A stretch of 64,000 bases of DNA, from contig MSJH02000629.1 in assembly GCA_001931875.2 (NCBI GenBank), positions 305,615-369,614 on the forward strand, written 5' to 3'. A model generated the notes under the pieces. It saw only the letters and a program-made list of their open reading frames with translations. It ran no database searches and was not told where the DNA came from. Source of the DNA: Byssochlamys sp. IMV 00236 (Eukaryota > Ascomycota > Eurotiomycetes > Eurotiales > Thermoascaceae). The translations under genes and the position numbers were made by a program. This document shows positions 22,570 to 32,719 of this stretch, one piece after another; position 1 is the stretch's first letter, and the number at the start of each line of letters is the position of its first letter.

Positions 22570-23814
22570 ATGTCGCTTCAAGATTTGCCAACAGAGATAC
22601 TCCTCATGTGCCTCCAGGAGTTCGACAGGCCTGACTACCGGTATCGCCGCTTTTATGCTTTGGCCAATATTCGCCTTACGTGCAGACGATTCGCCAGACT
22701 GGTGACCCCGCGTTTATTCAGCGAAATCACGGTTCAGTTTTCAAGCACTTGTTTACAGCGGCTGGAGAAAGTATCCCAAAACTCCAGAATCGCAGAATCC
22801 ATAACTCAAGTCACGATAGCTCTCCCGTGTTACGATCCTGAAATGCTGCGTGACTTCTATCTTTTTGCCCGGACCCGTGCCGAAAGCATAGATAGGTTTG
22901 TACCAACGAGTTGTGATCCTACGACCGCAAAGACATACCTAGAGATAGAAAAAGAAGTCGACCGGGTGAAATCTATATGGGAGGCAATCGGGTGCGAAGA
23001 CGATGAGATCGACTCCTTTGACGAGAACATGAAGTTGTTGAAGCAGAGTCATCAGAACTACAGAAAGTTATACAATGACCACCAGAAGCGGAAGCGTGAG
23101 CCGGTTACGCTGCTTTCTGAGATCCTCAAACGGATGAAGAATCTTCAGCAATTCGCCATAGATGACTCTGTTCGCCAAATGGGGCGCATCGATGGGAAAG
23201 GGGACCTGATTCTGGCTTGGGAGTCGGGTTATATGCCAGCGGCTATGTGGTCCGGATCGGATTTTGATGCAAGTATTGGAACTCCTTGGAAGATGATCTC
23301 CGACATCTTTTATGCTATGGAGATGTCATCCGTGCACCCCGCGAGGTTTTTCTTGGATCTAAAGCAGGCGGCGTTGAATTACAAGGCATTCCAGATGTCC
23401 CCAGAACGTCTTCGCATTAGTGATATTCTGAGAGATACGAAGTCGATCCGTATCCTTGTTGAGACGAAGACTTGTGACTTTTGCGATGCCGGATTCATGG
23501 GACGCCTGACAAAAGCCATGTGTGATGTGGCCTCACTGCAGGAGCTTGAAGTGTCTTTCTCGTTCCCAAGACACGTTCGCCATACTGCGGCTTCTTTCTT
23601 GCCACTAGGGAAAACAACGTGGGCACATCTGAAGAGTTTGAAACTATGGCGCATGCTTTTCACACGCGAGGAATTTCAAATGCTCCTGAAGCAATGCAAC
23701 AAAGATGTGTTGGAAGATGTGCATGTGATTGTGCGCCCTTTGGTCCTGGAGGATGTTAGCGAGGACCTGAAGGGCTTCACCAAACTGAGGGAGATCGAAT
23801 GGCGCGACCATTAA
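22570..23814 (+). CDS. F-box domain protein
   Basis: The single exon encodes 414 residues. The N-terminus MSLQDLPTEILLMCLQ is a standard F-box start, followed by ANIRLTCRRFARLVTPRLF, which completes the motif (about residues 3-50). The rest has no repeat or domain I can name; leucine-rich stretches near the C-terminus (about 305-405) suggest a divergent substrate-binding region. F-box proteins link substrates to the SCF ubiquitin ligase through Skp1; the substrate is unknown. The ATG at 22570 is chosen because the F-box begins directly after it, although the frame is open to 22300. Confidence 0.8.
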   Translation: MSLQDLPTEILLMCLQEFDRPDYRYRRFYALANIRLTCRRFARLVTPRLFSEITVQFSSTCLQRLEKVSQNSRIAESITQVTIALPCYDPEMLRDFYLFARTRAESIDRFVPTSCDPTTAKTYLEIEKEVDRVKSIWEAIGCEDDEIDSFDENMKLLKQSHQNYRKLYNDHQKRKREPVTLLSEILKRMKNLQQFAIDDSVRQMGRIDGKGDLILAWESGYMPAAMWSGSDFDASIGTPWKMISDIFYAMEMSSVHPARFFLDLKQAALNYKAFQMSPERLRISDILRDTKSIRILVETKTCDFCDAGFMGRLTKAMCDVASLQELEVSFSFPRHVRHTAASFLPLGKTTWAHLKSLKLWRMLFTREEFQMLLKQCNKDVLEDVHVIVRPLVLEDVSEDLKGFTKLREIEWRDH

Positions 23815-24414
23815 TCGCTGGAACTTTATGGCGCATCTATCCCCGAGGGTGCAGACTCTTCCAGAAAAGAGTTCGCCTAGGAGATCGAGAAGCATAATTT
23901 TGCAGACTCCATGCTTAGTTTCACCTACTGGTGCTCATTCGGAATGCGATTTTTCTTTGGTGGAATTGGAGGGGGCAATCTACTGTGACTACTTCATGAT
24001 TCTCGTCCCTAACTAGAAATATGCTTTTAATTGACCATTTCTCGATATTTCCTGTTAGTTTTCTTGTTTTATGGGTACAGCTGAATTTCAATCATGTCCA
24101 ATATCTATCTTTTTCTGAGAAGTGTATCTACCAGAATCGATTCTCTGTTCTCAGAACATTGTTTATTAATGCAGTTATACTGCATATCTCTTAGACTCGC
24201 TACAATAGGTTGAGCGGTATTTAGTAATTGTTGCCTGAATGGACGAGTTGACTTTGCATGCGCTCCCCCTCTCCCCCAACCGCATATTGTACTAGAACTA
24301 CGGCAAGAATAGCAGCAAAGAGGCTACCATATTACCCTTTATAAACGCCTTGAATGATCACATAATATACACTGCGCTACTACCAAGCCAAAATAAATAC
24401 AGATTCATTCAACC
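23815..24414. other. Intergenic, nothing recognised
   Basis: 600 bases between the convergent ends of the F-box gene and the HNH-APH gene. AT-rich, probably terminators only. Confidence 0.45.
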
Positions 24415-26310
24415 CTACACCCCAAACGGAGTATACCGCCACAACTTCCTCTCCACCACAAGCTCCGATTCATATCTATATCCAAACGCACGTCGAAAAA
24501 TACTTTCCAAAACAGGATCTCGAAGAGTCCCATACATTGCCTTCGTAAACTCCCAATATTCAGGCATGAAACCAGCGCATTCCCAATCGATAATCCCGCT
24601 TAACCGTCCACGATCAACGAGAAGGTTAGTAGGATAGAAATCACAATGCGTAAAGTACGAGCGATGGCCCCGCTGAACGTTCTCTTCGCCGAGAGCTTCG
24701 GCTGACGTGCATTTTAGATGGCTTGTTAGATGGTCGTTGAACTCAGACTCGGAGTTGAATGGTCCTCCGGTCCCGTTGGGGATGCGGTGATCGAAAACTG
24801 GTCCTCCTAGGGCGTTGCAGAATTGGAATTTCGTAGGATTGGGGATTTGTCGTAGTTGGGAAATGTAAGATCTGAGGGTGTCTGCGAGGAGATCGCGCTC
24901 AGTATATGATAATAGATGGGGGATTTCGTGAAGCATCTGTCCACGTAGCCGGGTCATAACTAGATATGTTGTACCATCGTACTCGCCGACATCGACTACG
25001 CGAGGGGCTGGTATAGATGTGTATTGTTCAACTAGCCTTAATGAAACAGGTTCGTTCTGATGAGTACGAACACACTGTTTCAGAATCAGGCCAAATGGCA
25101 GCCGATGCACGTGCACCGCCATCGTAGGGCCATAGAGCCATCTCCCGATTTTTTGGAGCAGTATATAGCACTGGCAGCGTATTCGTGACGGTATGTAAAG
25201 CCAGAAGCGGTGGAAAGTTTGTCGAAGAATGGGAAAGTCAAATGCGAGGAAGTCTAATATGTTTGTTAATCAATTCAGAGCAACAGCATAAGAAGCTACT
25301 CTACGTACCTCTGGGTGGTTGTGGCCAACCGCGAGCGATTTTATCCTCAATGTAAAAGAGGTGCAGTGCTTTGGCGAATCGGCGATGAATCCCAAAAAGA
25401 AAGAAGTTTGGTATCGGTAGAGTCTCAGCATCGGGTGTGGAGAATTGGAAGCGTCTTGTGTGCTCAAGTGCAGTTCCGTCTCCGAGGAAAAGACCTAGGA
25501 TCTCTTCGGGATACATGGTCTCTAGCTTATACTATGTATGAAAATTTTAGCAGAGGCCTTGTGGCTGTTCTGTATGGTGTATCACTTACCGTGGTGTCCG
25601 GGCTCTGTTCGTCCATCGATTTCGCATCGCCAAGTTGTCGATATGCTACCGTTACGGCTACGTGACCTTCGCGGAAAGCCTTGTGGATGCTTGGTGGCAG
25701 AAGCCAGATATTTCGCAAGGCATTTTCATCGTTTCCTTCTTGATCGATAAATTGAACCCGCAGTTTTTCAACATAGAGCGGTGATATATGTGCTTCGAGC
25801 ATCAGGAACAGACGTCCCTATGTACAGTACATTTGTAAGATGTCACAACCTGAAGGGGTTACAAGGCGTAGTTCACCTCTTCCTCTTTTTCAAGATCATG
25901 AAGCAACGAAGGAGGGATCACATATGCGGGCTCTGTGGTAACCATCGAGCTGCTGCGCGGCTCCTTGGTGACAGAGCATCTAGGACCATCTCTAAGGCGA
26001 ACCAGAGCGGCCAGATGTTTAGGAATTGGGTCAAAAGCGCTTGCTAAAACGATTCAGCAAAGGAAAGCAATATCTAGGTCAAATTGGAAAATTTTTTACT
26101 CCTCGTTGCTAACTTTCTCCAGTCATTTTTGAAGTCACGCAAACTGGCTTCTATATCTTCTCGATTATCTTGGATGGTTCTTGAAATCAGATACTTTGCA
26201 GCAATTTCCGAGTCTACGGCTTCGTTGACGAAGCCTTTCAAAAGTAGATGTTCAGTTGGCGAAAGATTCGCTGAAGAGATGATCGCTAACGCTTTGTCGG
26301 TGGTAGACAT
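24415..26310 (-). CDS. HNH-nuclease-like region fused to APH-family kinase
   Basis: Five exons (26310-26100, 26043-25877, 25817-25590, 25531-25309, 25253-24415) join in phase to 555 residues. The first ~276 residues look like a fungal HNH_2-type protein: HLAALVRLRDGPRCSVT, then ENALRNIWLLPPSIHKAF with the second N/H pair, then STPDAETLPIPNFFL. The first expected His lies where AYVIPP is read (Tyr instead of His), so nuclease activity is doubtful. The last ~280 residues are a typical fungal APH/choline-kinase-fold protein with PFGLILKQC, LVEQYTSIPAPRVVDVG, YLVMTRLRGQ, the catalytic loop FTHCDFYPTNLLVD and IIDWECAGF. The join between the halves uses a GTACGT donor and TTAG acceptor 55 nt apart, in frame. 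If unspliced there, the first half would end at a TAG at 25301 and the kinase would lack its N-terminal part or start at 25122. Confidence 0.7.
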
Positions 26311-28329
26311 CTTGTGTCGATGTTAGTGGTGTTCGAAAGGCTATGGGGGCTAAGTTGATCTGTTGCAAGTGTCAAGCATCTTGACAGCTATGTGAAAAAA
26401 GATAAAACTTACGCGTTCTATAGATAGATCAGGTATACTGAGATCTTCATATAGAAAGCAATGATTATACAAAGGTGCCAGGGGCCTGATGCTTCACCGC
26501 GGTTTGGAGAGCTCCATGGCGGTCTACGTTGCAGCGGGGAGGAGAACTTCGCCTACGGGTGTAACATAGAGTACGTTGCACTCAGATGCACTCTTCTGCC
26601 AGCAACATTCAATCGAAACCGCACTCAAAAAAGAAAAGAAGAGTGTATATATATACTCTGTATCTACAGGGAGTAAGATAATTCCGATCAACTAGTCACC
26701 GATTCGCAGATATTACTTTTTTGTTCTCTATCCCGTTAACTTCGCTCAGCCATGGACTGAGCGAAAGATGGATAGTGCTGACACTTCCTCCAGTGTACAC
26801 TGTAGAGAGTACATCTTCTAGAATCTAAAGTCTCTATCTAGAAGATGACTGTGGGACCATTGATCCCTGAAACGGAGTGGAGTTAATATGATTTCGGGAA
26901 GTCTCGAGTCTGCCAAGAGTTGGAGGCTTTCACCTCTCCCGTGGCCGATCGAGAGCTTGGTTTAGTTTCTGGCGTCCAGCAAGACTTCTGGGATGCTGTC
27001 TCAAAGGACCGTCCAGGATTGAACGAAATTGGCCGAGGGCTGAGCCGGATTTTGTTCGTGTTTCTGAGCAGTGCGGAATACTCATTGGTAGAGCCAAATG
27101 TGGTGTTGCTGAAAGTCTGAGACACGCGACAAGAGCCAAGAACCAAGAACCAGAGAACCAAGAAAGTCCAGACACGACAAAATCCCGACAAGTTATTTTT
27201 AGCCGGCGACCGCCATCGACAGGATTCTACATCCGCAGCGCGGGATTATAATTATCATTGCAGTGTGTGGGATGAGGAAATACCATATACCATGCCCCAT
27301 CGTAATTGTCATGCAGGATCCATCCAGATTCAAGAGGGCTGGGGATGGAGTTATGACAGCTGTTGTTATAATACGTCAACATAACTAGGAGCGGTGCGGG
27401 GATCAACTGGGACAGAAGCATCGAATTGCCAGAACAGCCTGTTCAGAGGTCGGTCGGTTAGTTGGTTAGATGCAGCTTGCTATAGATGGACATGCAGATT
27501 TCCAGATGCCCATGACGATTGGAGGCTGTCTGCTGCCAGACAGGCATCCTGGCCGATGTATCAAACTCACATAATTCCTACTGCCACGGTTAGATTCGAG
27601 GTAGTTACTCTAGACTAGAATAGAGTACTAGAATAATCGTCCTGAGGCATCCTGTAGAGTAGCATAGAAATGAAGAATAGTTACGGAGTAGATAATACCA
27701 TAAATGACAGTGGCAGCAGTCTTGAATTGATGACGCGTCACTCCGGGCGGGAAAAGGCACAGGCGATGGTGTATCCCGATCGGGCAAAGACGTGCCAAGG
27801 GCTCCACGGCGGGAACGAACAATCATAATAATAATCGACAATTGACAACTCAGATGGCGCCGACTTGCCCATCGTTCCCTGTTCCTGGCGGACAGTGGAG
27901 GCTTGACATTCGCCCAGACGGGAATCCAGCAGCCCGTTTGGGAGACGAGCCCTTGCACGCCACCGAGAAAGGGACTCTCCGACTGTCTCTTCTCCCACAG
28001 GCCAACCCGTCCGTGATCTGCTGGGCCGATCGGGCTGATCCTATTTTGAACAGTAACCATAATACGCCGTTTTTACACCCCGGTGGAGGTGCACGGGAAG
28101 TACCTCCGCCCGCGCTGTCTGGCGGCAATGGTACATACCTCCGCTCAGGACTCATCTGCCATCCCGGGTATGGTACTGTACCATACTGTTGTTGCAGCAT
28201 CCCCTCTCCAGACACTGGACAATAATGATCGATGGTCCACCGTCAGGAGAGAAGAAATCAAAGCGTTGCGGAGGCCAAGAGGGATGTGGCTTGAGTCGTG
28301 ACAGTCCACCACGGCCCCTTCCTGGAATC
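26311..28329. other. Intergenic, about 2 kb
   Basis: Region between divergent HNH-APH and gel1 genes. Open frames at 26883-27191, 27605-28060 and 27842-28225 overlap on both strands and translate to proline/serine-rich sequence without homology I recognise. A perfect inverted repeat lies at 28168-28186. Confidence 0.45.
28168..28186. repeat. Perfect 9-bp inverted repeat
   Basis: Arms GTATGGTAC and GTACCATAC flank a single T. It lies about 500 bases upstream of the gel1 start; a protein-binding site is possible but unproven. Confidence 0.85.
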
Positions 28330-28683
28330 ATGCTGTGTGTCCCTCCTCTTTAATCCCATCCTCCCTCGCTCATTCCTCCCTGCCTCGATTTCTCTCCTCC
28401 TTCATACCAACCCCCCTCCCCCTCCTCTGACAGGAATCAAAACCGTCATTCGTTCCGGTTCTTTTTCAATCTCCGACCCCTTTGGATTCAATTCGCTCTT
28501 CTTTGTCCCAGCCATATCTTTTTTTTCTCTTTTCGCTTTTCTGTCTTTTTTTGCCAGCAAATCCACATCGTCTGTCGCTCATATAATAACAGCCACTTCG
28601 TAACTTTCTTGACGACTCGTCTGCCGTTCTTTCCGGAGCCGTCCCGATTCCATCTTTGATCTCCTGTCTCGACATCCATCATC
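28330..28683 (+). promoter_or_regulatory. gel1: Pyrimidine-rich promoter and leader of gel1
   Basis: The plus strand is strongly C/T-rich from about 28330 to 28440 and again T/C-rich to 28560, as is common just upstream of highly expressed fungal genes. No clear TATA box was assigned. The ATG at 28684 follows the sequence catcatc. Confidence 0.55.
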
Positions 28684-30170
28684 ATGAAGGCTACTGTTGC
28701 TTCGATGGCGGCCGCCGTCGCCGTGGGCGCCTCCGCCGTCATGGCCCTGCCCCAGCAGATCCAGGCCCGTGACAGTGTCACTCCGATCACCGTCAAAGGA
28801 AACGCTTTCTTCCAGGGTGACAACCGCTTCTACATCCGTGGTGTCGACTACCAGCCCGGTGGCTCCTCCAAGCTGGAGGACCCCATCGCGGAGCCCACCA
28901 CTTGCAAGCGCGATATCGCCAAGTTCCAGGAGCTGGGCGTGAACACCGTCCGTGTCTACTCCGTCGACAACTCCAAGAGCCACGATGAGTGTATGCAGGC
29001 GTTGGCTGATGCTGGCATCTACCTCGTCCTCGATGTCAACACTCCCAAGTACTCGCTCAACCGGGCCGACCCCGAGACCTCGTACAACGCCGTCTATCTG
29101 CAGAATGTCTTTGCGACCGTCGAGGAATTCGCCCAGTACCCCAACACTCTCGCTTTCTTCTCCGGTAACGAGGTCATCAACGATGGACCTTCCTCCTCGG
29201 CCGCTCCCTATGTCAAGGCCGTCACCCGTGATATCCGCCAGTACCTCCGTGAGAGACACTTGCGCGATGTTCCTGTTGGTTACTCTGCTGTATGTGGTGT
29301 CACGAAAGAAAAAAATCTCGATCAAACTCGATCAAACCCCCTCAAGACGACGCTAACATGTGAGATCCATAGGCCGATATCGACACCAACCGTCTTCAGA
29401 TGGCTGAGTACATGAACTGCGGTACCGACGATGAGCGCAGCAGCTTCTTCGCCTTCAACGACTACTCGTGGTGTGACCCCTCCTCTTTCACTCAGTCTGG
29501 TTGGTCTCAGAAGGTCCAGACGTTCTCCCACTACGGCCTGCCTCTCTTCCTCTCGGAGTACGGTTGCAACACCAACAAGCGTGAGTTCCAGGAAGTCGGT
29601 TCGCTGTACTCGACCCAGATGACAGCCGTCTACTCTGGTGGTCTCGTGTACGAGTACTCCAACGAGGGTAGCAACTATGGTCTGGTCACCATCGACGGTA
29701 ACAGCGTCACTGAGCGTCCTGACTTCACTGCCCTGCAGTCTGCTTTCAAGAAGACCCCCAACCCCCAGGGTGACGGTGGCTACAACAAGACCGGTGGTGC
29801 CAACCCTTGCCCTGCCAAGCAGGCCCCCGCCTGGAACGTCGACAGCACTGACGCTCTTCCTGCTATCCCCGATGCCGCCAAGAAGTACATGACCCAGGGT
29901 GCCGGTAAGGGTGTTGGTTTCAGCGGTTCCGGCAGCCAGAACGCCGGCGGAAGTGGTGCCACTTCCACCGGCACTGCTGCCCCGGGCTCTGGCTCTGGCG
30001 GCTCTTACTCCACTGGTACCTCTTCCGGCAGCAGCTCCAGCGGTTCTTCCTCCAGCTCCAAGGGTGCCGCCGCTGGTCTCCGCGCTCCGGAGATGACTCT
30101 GGCGCCCATTGTCTGCGGTCTTGTTGTGACCATTTCCACCTTCTTTGGTGCCTCCATGATCTTGATCTAG
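28684..30170 (+). CDS. gel1: GPI-anchored 1,3-beta-glucanosyltransferase, GH72 (Gel1)
   Basis: The enzyme cuts and rejoins beta-1,3-glucan chains at the outer face of the plasma membrane to elongate wall glucan. Exons 28684-29289 and 29373-30170 encode 467 residues. A signal peptide covers about residues 1-21. The GH72 domain starts at TPITVKGNAFF and RFYIRGVDYQPGG; the two catalytic glutamates lie in FFSGNEVIND and LFLSEYGCNT. There is no Cys-rich X8/CBM43 module, which matches the Gel1 type. A Gly/Ser/Thr-rich region and a hydrophobic tail (about 440-467) form the GPI-anchoring signal. Codon use is strongly biased to C-ending codons, as in highly expressed genes. The opposite-strand frames at 28579-29325 and 29322-30227 are shadows of this bias. 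Confidence 0.96.
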
Positions 30171-31706
30171 ACTGGAAATAGTCTGGAAACCAAGTGTTTC
30201 ATCTTTTTCCTCTTCCCACGGACACAATTCGGGACTCTTTTTTCTCCATTTGGGATTTCATAGCATTAGAAGGTTAGGTTTGGATTTGTATGGTAGATTA
30301 ACCCACACAGTCGGCTCTGAAGCGCAGGTCGACAATTGGAAGTCTTCATGTGAATCCGCTGTACAGTTGGATCCGGAGGTTGGCTGGCTAGCCAGGTTTT
30401 ATTCCCCTCGGTTATCTGTCATTTTCTTTTTTCTGTCACTCGTCTTCGTGTAGAGTAGTAATTCGAACTTGAATCTTCATCACGATTTCGATGCGTGTAA
30501 TGCTGCACTGTAGAAGTAGTCATCGACAACGAGTCAAGCCACGACGGCGTTGCATGGGTGGAGCAGTGTTGCTTGAACTGCTTATCTCTCGTCCCGTCAA
30601 TCGTCTGGTATGCAGCGTGATGCGCCAGGTTCGAGAATGCCGGGGTAGATAGTCGAGCAGACTTGGACAGCTGAGTCTCCATCGAAGACTGACACCCTCG
30701 TTCTTTCGTGGTGGTTTAAATCTAGAGGCCTCGTCAGCGCCTGACCTTTCAATATCAAACAAACGACATCCTTCATACCAGGTAGATCAGATAGTTGGGT
30801 ATAAGCTGGAGTACATAGGGTCTGATATCATCCAGCAGTCAAGTCGAGTCAACCCAGGTATGTAGTCTGGAGAACTCTATCATCCCATCGGTAGGTCAGT
30901 ATAGACGCCATTGTGGATGTACACCGGTCTCCATCAAGATCAGGAGGATATCGGATGAAAAACAAAACAATAACATTCCACGAAAAGGAGGGATCGAACA
31001 GAAAGAAAAGAAAAGGTGGTAAAATAGCGCATAATAATAATTAACACTCACACCTTAAAACAGAACAAGCTTTTTTTTTTCATTTTCATTTTCCCCCTGC
31101 GTAATCCTCTAATGGGGTATATTTGGGTGTGTATACGTAGTATGCTTACGTAGAGTTAGCCACCTAGTTAAGCCTTCTGCGGGTTAGTTGATTAGTTAGG
31201 TAGTTAGTGCTAGACCATGAGGTCTCGAGATCGGAATTGGATGGCTGAGGTTTGTTTTTTGGGGATTTATTTCGGCGATGAGGGGTTCGGGATTTCTTCT
31301 NNNNNNNNNNNNNNNNNNNNNTTTTTTTTTTTTTTTTTTTTTTTTTATTATCGAAAGTGAAGGAGATAGGAGGGGAGGGCACTTTGTTACTTCTTATGGG
31401 ATATAAGGGCGGTGGGCTTTTGAAGGATTAAGTATTTATTTAGGTGGGGGGTGCGTGCTTCGTCCATAACCGCACAGGCTATTTTCTCTGTCGTATGAAT
31501 TTGCCGGAATGGGCATAAGGCGCGGTATTGATTTGGTTTGACGTTTCGGATTTTCTTTTGTTTTTTCTTTTCCGTTGGCACTGATTTATTGTAGTATTCA
31601 CGCTATGGTCAATTCCAATCGTGGAATCGATTTCTAACCTAGAATTGCGGGAACCCGAGCCAGTAAGTAAAGGGAGCTAAATTGCCCTCACTGCTCTCCC
31701 AGAGCA
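30171..31706. other. Intergenic containing an assembly gap
   Basis: About 1.5 kb between the 3' ends of gel1 and the dehydrogenase. It includes the N run at 31301 and a long T run directly after it. No gene was recognised. Confidence 0.5.
31301..31321. other. Assembly gap of 21 N followed by 25 T
   Basis: Positions 31301-31321 are unresolved and 31322-31346 are all T. The gap probably marks a homopolymer or low-complexity tract; its true length is unknown. Confidence 0.98.
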
Positions 31707-32719
31707 TCACCACGGGAGAACACCGCCTGTATACGTATTCGGGCCTCCCTTCGGGTCCCATCCAGGAACGTGAATATCGAGAAACTTCCCAGTGTCTTCT
31801 TTACTGACTTCCTTGCTGATTCGGATAACCTCCCTCGCACCAACTTCGACTGGCAGATCGGCTGCGCTTCCGCCAAGGTCTGTATTGAGATACTGCGCGA
31901 AATATTAACGATTTGAACAGAACAGAACAGAACAGCCTCTCTCTCTCTCTCATGGCAAGGGGGGAGGTACTCACACCAGGGCTTACCGCAACGAACGTGA
32001 ACCCCTCCTTAGCGAACGTTAGCCCATACTCGGCCGTCATCGAGTTCAGAGCCGCCTTGGTGATTTTATACGACGGCGTCAACATCTGCTGGAACTGCGG
32101 AGCCATGGCGATTGATCCGACGGATGACGAACTTGATCCCGCTCATGTCAGCTTCAGTGTACTTATCCCATGATAGAAGTACTTTTCAACTTACATATTG
32201 AGTACTTTCTTCTGTTGGCCTTTGCGCAATAATGGGAGGAATTGCCTCGTCACGCGATGAACTCCGGTAACGTTGGTGTTGAATGTGTCATTTAGATCCT
32301 CCCTAAGATTAGATTATTAGATTCACAAGTATCATGTACAGAGGTTTCCTATCCTTTTATTTTTGTCATGAAATGAAAAGGACTTGACTCGATTCGAAAA
32401 TCGCATACATATTCTCCACCCCTCCCTGTATCCAAGGCATGATTCCAGCATTATTAATGAGCACATCAATGCCTTCACCGTTCAATTCCCGCTGCACAGA
32501 ACGCGCCGCCTCTTCGACACTCTTGTCGTCGCTCACGTCTAGCTGGACGAATTTCACCCGTGAGGGATACTTCTCTCTGAGCTCTTTCAGTTGAGTGGAA
32601 TTATCCTTGCGCGCAGCTGCGAAGATGGTTGCGACTTCAGACTCTGGCTGCGTGGCGAGGAGAGATACGATGGTATATCCTAATCCGCGAGATGCGCCGG
32701 TGATTAGATATGTGGACAT
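31707..32719 (-). CDS. Short-chain dehydrogenase/reductase (sniffer/C-factor type)
   Basis: Exons 32719-32409, 32302-32195, 32131-31975 and 31892-31707 join in phase to 253 residues, normal for a classical SDR. The NAD(P)-binding motif is TGASRGLG at the N-terminus, with VLINNAGIM after beta-4. The catalytic Ser is in VLNISSSVGS and the catalytic YxxxK in PSYKITKAAL, followed by VSPGYLNTDLGGS. It is probably a cytosolic oxidoreductase of the family near carbonyl reductase; the substrate is unknown. The ATG at 32719 directly precedes the Rossmann motif, although the frame is open to 32872. Intron 3 contains a GAACA pentamer run and a CT run (31913-31952). Confidence 0.87.

Noticed and set aside
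25301..25516. Stand-alone 71-residue frame ending GWPQPPRGT
   Set aside because: It is best explained as exon 4 of the HNH-APH gene; its last codons and stop lie in a well-formed intron.
27605..28225. Overlapping open frames on both strands upstream of gel1
   Set aside because: Compositionally odd, Pro/Ser/Gly-rich, without start context, introns or motifs; more likely promoter DNA.
28579..30227. Long minus-strand open frames opposite gel1
   Set aside because: They arise from the strong third-position C bias of gel1 and have no recognisable domains.
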